Source: Tissierella praeacuta_A (GTDB taxonomy: Bacteria > Bacillota > Clostridia > Tissierellales > Tissierellaceae). Taken from it: DNA of 64,000 bases. The notes beneath the pieces are model-generated. The model saw nothing but the letters and a program-made list of their open reading frames with translations. It made no database searches and was not told the DNA's origin. Shown here piece by piece: positions 18,543 to 27,421 of this stretch. The stretch's first letter is position 1. Each line of letters begins with the position of its first letter. Made by a program: the position numbers and the translations under genes. The stretch lies in NCBI RefSeq assembly GCF_040396155.1, contig NZ_JBEBOY010000008.1, forward strand, positions 1 through 64,000, given 5' to 3'.

Positions 18543-19310
18543 TTAATTAAAATTGTTTAATACATTCCTTTCTTGAGAGATTCTAATTAATTCGGACATA
18601 GTAACGAATCTATATCCTTCATCAATTAATTTTGGCAAGATTATTTTTAAAGCTTCTACAGTGTGGCTTTCTTTTTTATATACATAATCATGGAATAGTA
18701 TAATATCTCCATTTTGAGCCTTTGATAAGGTGGTATCCACTATTACATCTACTCCAGGATTGCTCCAGTCCTTTGAATCTTGATAGAAAGTCCATAGAAC
18801 TACAGATGAATTATCACTACTGATTATTTTAATAACATCATCAGTATAATTACCATAAGGAGGTCTAAAGACTTTAGGCTTTACATTACTTATTGAATAA
18901 ATTATATTTTGAGTTTTTTCAAATTCTTCCTTGATTACTGCATTTGATACTTTCTTCATATTTACATGAGAGTAGGAATGATTTCCGATTTCATGACCTT
19001 CAGCTATCTGTCTATTTATAATATCAGGATAAGTTTCCGCATGTTTCCCTAAGACGAAAAATGTTGCTTTAACATTATATTGTTTCAATATATCAAGAAT
19101 TTCAAGAGTATATTGGGGATGGGGGCCATCATCGAAACTTAGAGCCAAGATTTTTTCTTCTTTTGGTCCTTTTGATACAATGGCAGCTCTATTATTTGAA
19201 AAAGTATATGTAGTTGTTGGGTACATGGTGTATATTGCCATTGACATCAATATTATAATTACAATTGTAATATTAATTAAATTATTGAGACTTTTTATTA
19301 TTCTTTTCAT
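18543..19310 (-). CDS. Membrane-anchored polysaccharide deacetylase (NodB/CE4)
   Basis: A 255-residue protein with an N-terminal membrane segment (about 9-29) and an extracytoplasmic NodB domain (about 50-245). The CE4 motifs are visible: SFDDGPHPQ (catalytic base and metal Asp), HEIGNHSYSH (metal histidines), RPPYGNYT, a W/D block near WSNPGVDVIV, and ILFHDYV. These enzymes remove N-acetyl groups from peptidoglycan or related glycans; PdaA/PdaB-like sporulation roles are possible but not decidable here. First of the accessory genes between noc and parA. Confidence 0.9.
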   Translation of the reverse strand: MKRIIKSLNNLINITIVIIILMSMAIYTMYPTTTYTFSNNRAAIVSKGPKEEKILALSFDDGPHPQYTLEILDILKQYNVKATFFVLGKHAETYPDIINRQIAEGHEIGNHSYSHVNMKKVSNAVIKEEFEKTQNIIYSISNVKPKVFRPPYGNYTDDVIKIISSDNSSVVLWTFYQDSKDWSNPGVDVIVDTTLSKAQNGDIILFHDYVYKKESHTVEALKIILPKLIDEGYRFVTMSELIRISQERNVLNNFN

Positions 19311-19401
19311 TTACATTCTCCCTATTTTGAATTATAAATACCTGTATAAAATATATATATTCATATAGGTAAGTACATATTATAGAATTTAATAGATAGA
19401 A

Positions 19402-19431
19402 AAAATAATGTTCCATACGGAACATTATTTT
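19402..19431 (-). terminator. Terminator after the DUF3888 gene
   Basis: Thirteen-pair inverted repeat (19402-19414 with 19419-19431) around ATAC, flanked by A and T runs, touching the stop codon of the upstream minus-strand gene. Its inner arms resemble a parS site with an altered core; see rejected items. Confidence 0.75.
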
Positions 19432-19432
19432 G

Positions 19433-19936
19433 TTAAAGAGATTTCAGATTAATAGGTGGATATTCTTTTTTCAAAATATATTGATAATGCTGTGGAAGTT
19501 GATGGCTTTCAATATGTTCAAATTTTTCTATAATTACTCCATTAAGATTCATTTTCAAGGTAATGTGATCTACTCCCACTGTTAAATGAGGTCCAATAAA
19601 TGGACTTATCTCTAATTGTATTATATATGAGTAATTGGAATTTGGCATATTTTCTATACTTAGGAAATTGTAATACCAAGGTTCAACTCTAAGAGCTTCT
19701 ATAAAATATTCATCATAATATTCATTTATTGCATTTTCTACATGAGGATGAATTAGAGTAATAAAAAGATTTTTATATAACTTTTCTTCTTGTTTTTCAT
19801 CTGCCATCTGAATATTATTGAAAATAAGTTGATTATTAAATTCATGTTTATTGATGTTTCTTTTTTCCAAAATAGAGATATTAAATAATCCAATTAATAA
19901 AGATAATAGAAAAATTATTATAATATTTTTTTTCAT
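19433..19936 (-). CDS. Secreted DUF3888-like protein
   Basis: A 167-residue protein with an N-terminal hydrophobic signal or anchor (about 4-22) and an extracytoplasmic domain. The pattern LFITLIHPHVENAINEYYDEY followed by IQLEISPFIGPH and VDHITLKMN fits DUF3888 as I recall it from Bacillus proteins. No function is established for the family. It stands alone between two terminators or promoter regions on the minus strand. Confidence 0.6.
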   Translation of the reverse strand: MKKNIIIIFLLSLLIGLFNISILEKRNINKHEFNNQLIFNNIQMADEKQEEKLYKNLFITLIHPHVENAINEYYDEYFIEALRVEPWYYNFLSIENMPNSNYSYIIQLEISPFIGPHLTVGVDHITLKMNLNGVIIEKFEHIESHQLPQHYQYILKKEYPPINLKSL

Positions 19937-20232
19937 AATCTATCCTCCCAATTATCTAGTTATAATATTATGCCCTAAAAAATAATTTCTTAAAAATAAA
20001 CCTCTAAAACTGAGGCTGTATTTTGCGATTTAATTGCGTTTAAAATAAAAAATAATACAATGGGTATGCTTGAATATTAAAACTCTGAAATTGGCTTATA
20101 AACCCTTTAAATCCATTTCATGGAATTATATAATATAGAGTATTTTTAAAATGATATTTTTAGTAGATTATGTTATAATATTAAATTGGATTATATAAAT
20201 AGAAAATATAATTTAAAAGGAGTGAAGAATTA

Positions 20233-20874
20233 TTGAAAAAAACTATTGTGTTTTCTCTAGTACTATTTAGTATAGTAATTTCTATTTTCTTATCTGCGTG
20301 TTCAAATGACGTAGAAAATAATGTAGATTCAGTCTCAGATGAAATTCTTAAAATATTAACTCCTCAAGAAACTTTGGAAACGGCTTTAGCAGCATTGAAA
20401 GAAGCTGATACTAAGACTTTTAATAGTTATGTTATTTATCCTGAATTCAGAAAAGGGCCTATAGTATATACGGATAATATTTTATTTGGAGATAATGTGG
20501 ATGAAGAAGATAAGAAATATATTCAGTATGTAACCAAATATATGTCTTACGAGATAGAAGATATTCAAGAAGATGAGAATATGGCAATTATCCAAGCTAA
20601 GATTTCAAATCGTGATTTAAATAAGATTAAGTTTGATATGTTAAACTATTTAGATGCCGATAATCCCTATATTGAGGCAGTTAAAAATGCAGAAGATAAA
20701 CAAATAACTTCTGATATTAAGATATCCTTACAAAAGGACGGGGAAAATTGGAAGATTAATGTAGATGATGATTTTACAAAAGCCATAAGTGGAGGATTAT
20801 GGGAAATTAATTTTATGGATAAGGATTTAAAGGATTTTCTAAAATATATGGAATTGGAAGATGCTGAAGAATAG
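20233..20874 (+). CDS. Lipoprotein, DUF5105/DUF4878-like
   Basis: A 213-residue predicted lipoprotein: hydrophobic signal, lipobox LSAC with the acylated cysteine at C23, then an acidic soluble domain. The block TPQETLETALAALKEADTKTFNSYV resembles the small NTF2-like lipoprotein families DUF5105/DUF4878. TTG start after AAGGAGTG. A strong terminator follows at 20991. Function unknown; family call tentative. Confidence 0.6.
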   Translation: MKKTIVFSLVLFSIVISIFLSACSNDVENNVDSVSDEILKILTPQETLETALAALKEADTKTFNSYVIYPEFRKGPIVYTDNILFGDNVDEEDKKYIQYVTKYMSYEIEDIQEDENMAIIQAKISNRDLNKIKFDMLNYLDADNPYIEAVKNAEDKQITSDIKISLQKDGENWKINVDDDFTKAISGGLWEINFMDKDLKDFLKYMELEDAEE

Positions 20875-21421
20875 AATGTAGTAATAGATATCATTCATAA
20901 ACTATGGATATTACAATAAGAGCAGCTATATTCATATTTAGAAAAAATACTCATATTAGACCACAGTTAGACTAATTAATAATAGAGATCAAAGACTTTA
21001 GATTTGCCAAAGGAAATCTAAAGTCTTTTTTAAAATAAGTATATTTGATGAACAGGTTTATATTGCTATGATTATAATAGATAGTCAAAAAAGTTATGCT
21101 TAACTTACAAAGTATTTAAAAGTATTTATTAGAATACAAGCATATTAAAAGAGGAATGTATAAAGAAGGAGTTTCCTATATTCAATATATGAATGATGTA
21201 TACAGGAAATTAAACAAGTTGATGATTGTATTTAATACTACTGTAATTAAATATATTAGTGGATTATATGTATTTGGTTAAGAAGTTACAGTTGTTTGAA
21301 CACGGCAAAGAATTTGTAAAGATTAAAGATTTTATATTTTAATCCAATGCATCCTATGATTATGAAAATAATATATCTTAAAGAAATATAACAAAATACA
21401 GGATTTAAAGGAGGTTATTAG
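20875..21421. other. Gene-poor stretch with a terminator and a doubtful 41-codon frame
   Basis: After the lipoprotein terminator I see no convincing gene. An open frame 21156-21281 (41 residues, MYKEGVSYIQYMNDVYRKLN...) has GAGG only one base before its ATG, which is too close for a normal ribosome binding site, and I recognise no family in it. The rest has many stops in all frames and may be decayed coding DNA. Confidence 0.4.
20991..21031 (+). terminator. Terminator downstream of the lipoprotein gene
   Basis: A 15-pair stem (20991-21005 with 21014-21028) followed by T residues, about 115 bases after the stop. Confidence 0.8.
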
Positions 21422-22045
21422 ATGAAACATGAGTTACTAAATGGCTATAATTTAGATATCCATTTACAATTAGAAGTATTAGAAAGTATTATTATGTCAA
21501 ACGAAATTATTAATATAGCCATTGAACGAGCAAGATTGTTAGATATAGATGATTACTATGATGATTACTATATAGGTGCTGGCTGCATTACACAAACAGT
21601 TTGGAATTATCTTTCTGATAATCCTTTAGAATATGGAATAAAAGATATAGATTTTGTCTATTTTGATGATAATTTAGATTTTGAGTCTGAAAATAGAATT
21701 ATTTTAAAAGTAAAAGAACTTTGTTCGGATTTAAAAATCGAAGTGGATGTAAAGAATCAAGCAAGAGTTCATCTATGGTATAAAAATCATTTTGGATATA
21801 ATATTGAACCATATAAGTCTCTTGAATCTGCTTTAAATACATGGCCTACAACTGCTACATCAATTGGAGTTAGAAGAGGAAAAGATAATAAATTGAAGGT
21901 ATATGCTCCATTTGGATTAAATGATTTGTTTGGAAAAATTGTACGGGCAAATAAATCACAAATAAATAAACAGATTTATGAAGACAAAGTGTCAAGCTGG
22001 TTAAAGAAATGGCCAGATTTAAAAATTATTCCATGGGAAAGTTAG
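21422..22045 (+). CDS. Nucleotidyltransferase-fold protein (DUF925-like)
   Basis: A 207-residue protein. YIGAGCITQTVWNYL, then IKDIDFVYFD, IEVDVKNQARVHLWY and WPTTATSIGVR fit the PF06042 (DUF925) nucleotidyltransferase-like family; the DIDFVYFD pair of acids and the later EVDV would be metal ligands. The substrate is unknown. Strong GGAGG ribosome binding site. It stands alone, with gene-poor DNA on both sides, inside the accessory stretch. Confidence 0.8.
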   Translation: MKHELLNGYNLDIHLQLEVLESIIMSNEIINIAIERARLLDIDDYYDDYYIGAGCITQTVWNYLSDNPLEYGIKDIDFVYFDDNLDFESENRIILKVKELCSDLKIEVDVKNQARVHLWYKNHFGYNIEPYKSLESALNTWPTTATSIGVRRGKDNKLKVYAPFGLNDLFGKIVRANKSQINKQIYEDKVSSWLKKWPDLKIIPWES

Positions 22046-22352
22046 TTTAGATAAATTAATGCAGTTCATATTTTATGATATAAGAGTGAAAATTTATATT
22101 CTAGTTTTCATAAAAAACTAATTAAGGGAGATTATCTTGTAAATTTGTATTCAAAAGGCATGAAATTTCAACAATATTTTAAAACATAGTCTATTTTTGA
22201 ATTTAGCCTTATCTCCCATAAATAAATTAAGCAGTCAATTATACTTTAATAGTTGTTAGAAGAATAAAAATATAAAAGAATCTGTATATATAGGATTAAG
22301 CTCTAATTGTAATTAAGACAATAGGCTATAATTATTAAAATAAGCAATATAA
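22046..22352. other. A/T-rich intergenic stretch, no gene seen
   Basis: A 307-base gap between convergent genes. It contains an imperfect, widely spaced inverted repeat (GGGAGATTA near 22126 and TTATCTCCC near 22210) but no frame with a start and ribosome binding site that I can support. Confidence 0.5.
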
Positions 22353-22943
22353 TTATTCTAATAAATCTTTTTTAAATTTATTGTAATCCTTCAACAGGGT
22401 TACTTTTTTATTATTATCTACAATAAATGTAGGTATGCTATCTATATCATAAAGGGATACTAGATTTTTAGATTCTTTCATTATTTCATTAAAATTACCA
22501 TTGTCAATATAGTCATTCATTTCTAATATATCCAGTCCTGTTATTAACCCTATTTCATTAATCATCAAAGGGTCCCCAATATTTTTACCATATTTAAATA
22601 TAGTTTTAAATGCTTCTTTGGCAAATTCGTAATACTTATTCTTTTCATTGGCATAAAGAGCAGCCTGATGTAGTCTATGAGTGTTAAATTTTCTAGTTTT
22701 GTTATTATATATTAGCCCATATTCTGAGCCTAATCTTTCAATTCTTTTAAAGCTCATGTCTATTTGGTTTTGTGGAATATAATTAGTTAAATCCTTTCCT
22801 TTTAAGGATAAGTCAGGATCTAATTCATAAGGAATCCATTCAATATTCACATTAGGAAATTCTTGCATCAATTTATTAGCAATGGAGAATCCTATATAGC
22901 AAAATGGACATGCAAAGTCTGAAAATATTTTTATATTAGTCAT
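22353..22943 (-). CDS. DsbA-family (FrnE-like) thioredoxin-fold oxidoreductase
   Basis: A 196-residue protein with the active-site C-x-x-C as CPFC in FSDFACPFCYIG (residues 12-15), a helical insertion with a FNTHRLHQAALYA block, and the cis-proline loop IDSIPTFIVD near the C-terminus. This is the FrnE/DsbA-like cytoplasmic type (no signal peptide). Probably a disulfide oxidoreductase or isomerase; the substrate is unknown. It stands alone. Confidence 0.88.
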   Translation of the reverse strand: MTNIKIFSDFACPFCYIGFSIANKLMQEFPNVNIEWIPYELDPDLSLKGKDLTNYIPQNQIDMSFKRIERLGSEYGLIYNNKTRKFNTHRLHQAALYANEKNKYYEFAKEAFKTIFKYGKNIGDPLMINEIGLITGLDILEMNDYIDNGNFNEIMKESKNLVSLYDIDSIPTFIVDNNKKVTLLKDYNKFKKDLLE

Positions 22944-23275
22944 AAAATCACTTCCCCTACTTTATATTTAATTAATATATACCCATAAATAAAAGATAAT
23001 TAACAACCATAGTTTTTATTAACGATTTCATATTTTTACATTATCATTATAATTTAGGTTTAAGTTACCAAATAAATTAAATTATATGATAAGATAAATA
23101 TAGATATAATCCATATTAAAAGGGATAGGTAACAAAAATAAATAAAAATTATAATAATATTTGCAAAATCATATATTATTTATTTCTTTCTTGTAGCAAT
23201 GATAGATTATATTTCATAAATTTTTTTATTAAACTTAGTTGTTAAAAAATATAATAAGAGAAATGGGTGAATTAA
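22944..23275. other. A/T-rich divergent intergenic region
   Basis: A 332-base gap between divergent genes (DsbA-like and VanW-like). It presumably holds both promoters, but the very high A+T content gives too many hexamer matches to choose one. No gene or RNA structure recognised. Confidence 0.4.
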
Positions 23276-24094
23276 ATGGATTTGAAACCTATTAAAAGGT
23301 CGAGATTCAGATTAATAGCTGGTAGAAGTTATTATACCTTTAAAAGATATCTTTATTGGATATTTGGAGGATTAAAATTTTCAAATAGAAAATCCAATAC
23401 ATTATTACCATATATACAATTCACACATAAGACTCCATTAATAAGGGAATTAAAAGATGTAGATATGTATTTGCAATATAATAAAATTATTAACCTAAGA
23501 ATTGCAACTGAAAAATTAAATAAAATAATAATAAATCCAGGAGAGACATTTTCCTATTGGAAATTAATAGGTAAACCTACGAAAAGAAAAGGTTATGAGG
23601 ATGGTATGATATTATTTTTAGGTAAATTTAAGCCTGGAGTAGGTGGTGGATTGTGTCAATTATCAAATCTTATATACTGGATGACAATACATACACCATT
23701 AACAGTTGTAGAGAGATATAGACACAGCTATGATGTTTTCCCAGATTCTAATAGAACTCAGCCATTTGGAAGCGGTGCAACTTGTGTTTATAATTATAGA
23801 GATTTGATAATAAGAAATGAAACAGATGAACCCTATCAGATATATGTAGAAGTAGGACAAGAATATTTATATGGAGAATGGAGAAGTATATCAAAACCAA
23901 TATATACATATGAAGTTTATGAGAAAGATCATAAGATACAGCCTGAATTTTGGGGAGGATATACTAGACATAATATGCTATATAGAAAAAGATATGACTT
24001 TGAAGGAAACTTAATAGAAGATGAATATATAACAGAGAATCATGCAATTATGATGTATGCTCCATTTTTACAAGAAGGGAAATATAATGATTAA
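23276..24094 (+). CDS. VanW family protein
   Basis: A 272-residue protein. The VanW signature is clear: NPGETFSYWKLIGKPTKRKGY, FKPGVGGGLCQLSNLIYWM and VERYRHSYDVFPDSNRTQPFGSGAT. VanW-type proteins occur in some vancomycin-resistance clusters and widely in Gram-positives; their biochemical role is not settled. No vanHAX genes are nearby, so no resistance role is implied. A parS site begins at the base right after its stop codon. Confidence 0.92.
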   Translation: MDLKPIKRSRFRLIAGRSYYTFKRYLYWIFGGLKFSNRKSNTLLPYIQFTHKTPLIRELKDVDMYLQYNKIINLRIATEKLNKIIINPGETFSYWKLIGKPTKRKGYEDGMILFLGKFKPGVGGGLCQLSNLIYWMTIHTPLTVVERYRHSYDVFPDSNRTQPFGSGATCVYNYRDLIIRNETDEPYQIYVEVGQEYLYGEWRSISKPIYTYEVYEKDHKIQPEFWGGYTRHNMLYRKRYDFEGNLIEDEYITENHAIMMYAPFLQEGKYND

Positions 24095-24110
24095 TGTTTC
24101 ACGTGGAACA
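24095..24110. other. parS: parS centromere site 1
   Basis: Perfect 16-base palindromic-core site TGTTTCACGTGGAACA, the reverse complement of the Bacillus consensus TGTTCCACGTGAAACA. ParB loads here and spreads. It lies directly after the VanW stop codon, 3.4 kb before parA. Confidence 0.95.
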
Positions 24111-24159
24111 TTAATGATTTGTTATTATCTTAGGAAATAATGTATAAGAGTTAAAAATA

Positions 24160-24545
24160 TGATTCAGTATAAAATGTACTCTCCAGATTCAAGATGTTTA
24201 GAAATAGGATAAGGATTTTTTGATTGATGGTCAAATCTCCAAAGTATAGAAAAGCATAGAGAAATTTTAGAAAAGAGTTATAAGGCTATAGTCGCAGTAA
24301 ATGAAAATAATAAGATAATTAGTTCTGCCTACGGATATGAGCTTAATCGGCTTGATAACAAAGGCAAGGTATTACCTTTCAGATTATTACTAATATAAAG
24401 AACTTATGCAAGCTAACGGATATTTGTAGATTGTTTTTGTTTACATAAAAAATAATATTGTTGTTTGTTAATTGTATGAAAAAGCTAGTGTGAAAAAAAC
24501 AAATGATGGATAGGATGATGACGTAAAATATTTCTTAATAAATAT
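24160..24545 (+). pseudogene. Decayed GNAT acetyltransferase remnant(s)
   Basis: One reading frame from about 24168 gives, with internal stops shown as stars, MYSPDSRCLEIG*GFFD*WS then SIEKHREILEKSYKAIVAV, ending at 24398. After a frame change the C-terminal-like pieces KELMQANGY and LYEKASVKKTNDG*DDDVKY appear. These look like the N- and C-terminal parts of an acetyltransferase broken by several stops and frameshifts. They could be one gene or two. Confidence 0.55.
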
Positions 24546-24744
24546 AATTAATTTTCTTAAAATGGTATTCAGGGGTTTAGCGATACTAAGGAGTAATTAT
24601 TGATGGGAAAATTCGGCTTAATATAATGATGCTAGTAGAATATAACGCAAACAATATGGAGGCATGTTATTGAAATATAAAATAATATTTTAAATGATTT
24701 TATTATGTTCATATAGAAATTATTTATAAAGAGGGAATTAATCT

Positions 24745-25218
24745 ATGAGAAATTATATTATAAGAGAATTAACTGAGGAGTATGCAATAGAAATTTGTAA
24801 TTGGAAATATGAAAAAGAATATGCTATTTATAATTTTTTAGACTACAATACGGTAGTTAAAAATGGGTGGGATTTATCAATAAAAGAAAAAAGGGAAGAT
24901 GAGTTTATAGGAATAGTTTATAATGATGAGTTAATTGCGTATGGAAGGATTACAAATAATTGTAGTAAAAGTATTATTGGTATAGGATTGAAGCCCACTT
25001 TTTGTGGCAAAGGTTACGGCAAAGATATAATGAAGCTATTAATAGAAGAGTCTAGGAAAAGATATCCTCAATATCCAATGACACTTGAAGTAAGATCCTT
25101 CAATAAAAGGGCAATAAAATGTTATCTAGATGTAGGATTTGCGATTAAAGATAAATATATAAAAGATACATTTAGTGGTAAAGACGAATTTTATTATATG
25201 GAATATACAATACAATAA
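24745..25218 (+). CDS. GNAT family N-acetyltransferase
   Basis: A 157-residue acetyltransferase. The acetyl-CoA loop is LKPTFCGKGYGKDIMKLLIEE (motif A, Q/R-x-x-G-x-G/A) and motif B is FNKRAIKCYLDVGFAIKDKY. The N-terminus IRELTEEYAIEICNWKYEKEY is typical of a Rim/YncA-like group. Acceptor unknown. The start follows AGAGGGA. It lies beside a broken acetyltransferase (24160-24545). Confidence 0.88.
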   Translation: MRNYIIRELTEEYAIEICNWKYEKEYAIYNFLDYNTVVKNGWDLSIKEKREDEFIGIVYNDELIAYGRITNNCSKSIIGIGLKPTFCGKGYGKDIMKLLIEESRKRYPQYPMTLEVRSFNKRAIKCYLDVGFAIKDKYIKDTFSGKDEFYYMEYTIQ

Positions 25219-25313
25219 AAAATGATAAATCTGATTCGTAATCTTTATATTATATGGGCAATCAGTAGATAAATGTGAAATAAAGATTATTTATATACTA
25301 GGAGGTAGTTGTT

Positions 25314-25829
25314 ATGAAAAGTAAAAAACTTTCTTCACTAATATTAATATTTACTATTGTAATGGCTTTAGTTGCTTGTTGAAACAGGACAGATTCACCT
25401 AAACTCTTGACGAAGGAAGGGATTCTACCCTACGAATTATCAGAAAGTGAAAAATATATATTGCAGTCTTTCGGAATGGAAGGGAACTCACACATTATTT
25501 CTTTTCATGCACCAAAAGAAGCAATAACTTTAAATGTAAATGCTTATAGGCTTGAAGGCGGCGAAAATTTGGAGCATTATTGGTTGCGGAGTTATTTCAA
25601 TATAAATGCCGGTGGAAGAACTTTATATAAAACAGATGAAATCATACTTGATGTAGAAACAATGGCATATAATAAAGACTTTTTACAGGAATTCCATAAA
25701 ATAGAAATTAATAAAGAAATCCCTGTTGCTCTTATGGTTTATGATAGTGTTAGAAGTATGAGAAACTACTCTCTTCAAGACTATTTTGATTCGTGTAATA
25801 GTGCAGGTAGTCATATTAACCTTTACTGA
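25314..25829 (+). pseudogene. Lipoprotein gene interrupted by UGA right after the lipobox Cys
   Basis: A strong ribosome binding site (GGAGG) precedes ATG 25314. Codons 1-22 encode a lipoprotein signal ending LVAC. Codon 23 (25380-25382) is TGA, and the frame then stays open for 149 codons to 25829, encoding TESK-like soluble sequence (KEGILPYELSESEKYILQSF and beyond). An internal TTG at 25407 has no ribosome binding site. The most likely explanation is a recent nonsense change; readthrough or a sequencing error remain possible. I do not recognise the domain. Confidence 0.75.
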
Positions 25830-26244
25830 TAAAGAATTGTAAATCTCGCATCATGAGGATTATCTTAGGATTACATTATGCCGTATTTTCATAAAAAGTA
25901 GCACAACAGTCGTAATATTAATTTGATAATAAATATTTATGTTAGATAATTTACATAGTCTGTGCTAATATAAATTGAATGAAGGTCAATATAAGAAAAA
26001 ATATATTGATTTTATTATTTTTATACTTAGTAGTGCATCATTTTTAATTTCGGTGAAACTGTTGGAATATGGGAATCTATGTTGATGAGTACGGAACATC
26101 ACCAGATATCGTATGTGGGGGAGATTTTTGGCTCAGTATGGATTGGTTAAGGCTTTTTACATCATTTATATAAAATGCATCAGCTGCAAAACAATGTAAA
26201 GTAAGGATAATTTTATTATAGTTTGTTATTTTGGGGGAGATAAG
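25830..26244. other. Gene-poor stretch with a possible decayed frame
   Basis: Beyond the decayed small frame at 25979-26173, listed separately, I see no feature. The last 70 bases serve as leader to the small membrane protein at 26245. Confidence 0.4.
25979..26173 (+). pseudogene. Possible decayed small secreted or membrane protein
   Basis: A 65-codon frame begins MKVNIRKNILILLFLYLVV, which looks like a signal or anchor. It has in-frame stops at codons 23 and 26 and then continues as MGIYVDEYGTSPDIVCGGD to a stop at 26171. The reading is based only on a plausible hydrophobic start and frame continuity; no family is recognised. Confidence 0.25.
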
Positions 26245-26394
26245 ATGGCGAAAAATAGAAGTGGGGATAGAAATATAGCACCTAGTTTAATTTGGGTATG
26301 CCTAGGATGTACTTATTATTTAATATCTAAGAATTGGATTTTTTTAGTGGTAGGTGTAATCTTGAGTGGAGTTTTATATGTTATGAATAATTAG
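26245..26394 (+). CDS. Small membrane protein, 49 residues
   Basis: ATG follows a good GGGGGAGA ribosome binding site. The protein starts MAKNRSGDRNIAPSLIWVCL and has two hydrophobic stretches (about 13-27 and 30-46), giving a two-helix hairpin. Unknown function. It is followed by a second, apparently frame-broken small hydrophobic frame. Confidence 0.55.
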   Translation: MAKNRSGDRNIAPSLIWVCLGCTYYLISKNWIFLVVGVILSGVLYVMNN

Positions 26395-26713
26395 CATTAA
26401 TTTCTAAATTAATTATGAAATTAAAATTCATTCTTCATAAATTGTTTTAATTTCAAACAAGGGATTTTCACCATTTTTTAGTAAAATTACAATAATTTCC
26501 TCAATTTTATTCATTGAAATAGGATTATTAGTCAAAACATTTATAATGAAGAAAGAAGGTAAGTCAATAGCAAAAAATATTGGCGGTGTAATAGGGCTTT
26601 TATTAGTATTGATTTGGAGAATACTTAAGTATAAATAAGCGTTATAGATCCAATACATTAAAGGAATTAATTAGATAAGAGAGGTTAGCCAACTATCTTA
26701 GAAAGGAGAATTT
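26395..26713. other. Stretch with a start-less hydrophobic frame
   Basis: From about 26442 a plus-strand frame reads SNKGFSPFFSKITIISSILF and continues through a second hydrophobic stretch to a stop at 26636-26638, about 65 codons. It has no ATG/GTG/TTG start in the hydrophobic N-terminal part; a possible start MKLKFILHKLF at 26418 is in another frame. It may be a frameshifted small membrane protein. The opposite-strand frame of the same stretch lacks a ribosome binding site and looks like a shadow. Confidence 0.3.
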
Positions 26714-27073
26714 ATGAAAAATTCATTAAAGAAGCAATTAATGTTTGGTGGAGTTGCTGGTTATAATAGAAATCCAAATCGAATAAAAATAAAAAATAAT
26801 GTATATGAAATAAGTGATAAATTAAGAATTAAATTAAAAATAAAAAATATTTTACTTTCTATTGGAGTCATATTATCTACTTTTATTTATAGATATATTT
26901 TAGATAAAAAGTTTGATATTTCATACCATGAAGCTACATTGGAAACATGGAAGCAAGGATTGTTGTTGACAGTTTCTTTTATGTTATCAATAGTAATTTT
27001 ATTTTTTGCTATATCTTACATTTTAATTCCAAATGATTTGACTATGGATGATATAAGGCTAATGGAAGAATAG
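26714..27073 (+). CDS. Hypothetical two-helix membrane protein
   Basis: A 119-residue protein after AGAAAGGAGA. A basic, cytoplasmic-looking N-terminus (about 1-43) is followed by hydrophobic segments at about 45-62 and 84-106 and an acidic tail (NDLTMDDIRLMEE). I do not recognise a family. It belongs to a run of short membrane proteins (26245-27304), most of them damaged. Confidence 0.6.
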   Translation: MKNSLKKQLMFGGVAGYNRNPNRIKIKNNVYEISDKLRIKLKIKNILLSIGVILSTFIYRYILDKKFDISYHEATLETWKQGLLLTVSFMLSIVILFFAISYILIPNDLTMDDIRLMEE

Positions 27074-27162
27074 GAAATAAATAGTTCTTAGAAACGGATG
27101 TTTAGAGTTATATGTGTAGCTTTATATGAAGCTAATTTAAATTTTAAGGAGGAGTTTAGATA

Positions 27163-27304
27163 ATGGAAATTTTATCTGCAACTTTATCTACCATTTTATT
27201 TTTATTGCCTATATATAGGTATACCAGCAATAATTCTATACTTTATGATTAAAATTGCTGTAAAAAAGGCAATAAAAGAATTAAAAGATGAAAATATATT
27301 GTAA
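27163..27304 (+). pseudogene. Frameshifted single-helix membrane peptide
   Basis: ATG 27163 follows a strong AAGGAGGAG site. The frame encodes MEILSATLSTILFLL then goes out of frame in the run CCTATATATAGG (27208-27219) and stops. Shifting frame there restores LYIGIPAIILYFMIKIAVKK and AIKELKDENIL to a stop at 27302. A one-base slip in the TA repeat is the simplest reading. The intact product would be a peptide of about 46 residues with one membrane helix and a charged tail. Confidence 0.6.
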
Positions 27305-27421
27305 CTAAAGAGATACACTTTTTATAAAATGTAGATCATTTATATTTTATAGCGTAGTGCTATTAAATTTAAAAGTGGAGAGATTTTTTTGACTGATCTA
27401 TTTTTATCTATAAATTTCAAA

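Noticed and set aside
19409..19424. TGTTCCATACGGAACA, a parS-like palindrome
   Set aside because: The outer arms match parS but the essential core CACGTG is replaced, and the repeat extends into A/T arms directly at a stop codon, so it is best explained as a terminator.
21156..21281. 41-codon frame after the lipoprotein terminator
   Set aside because: The GAGG motif is only one base from the ATG, the composition is not distinctive and no family is recognised; not called as a gene.
23276..24094. Glycopeptide-resistance locus because of VanW
   Set aside because: No vanH, ligase or vanX genes and no VanRS pair nearby; VanW proteins are widespread outside resistance clusters.
26428..26658. Minus-strand 76-codon frame
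   Set aside because: No ribosome binding site and the plus strand of the same stretch encodes more membrane-protein-like sequence; treated as a shadow.
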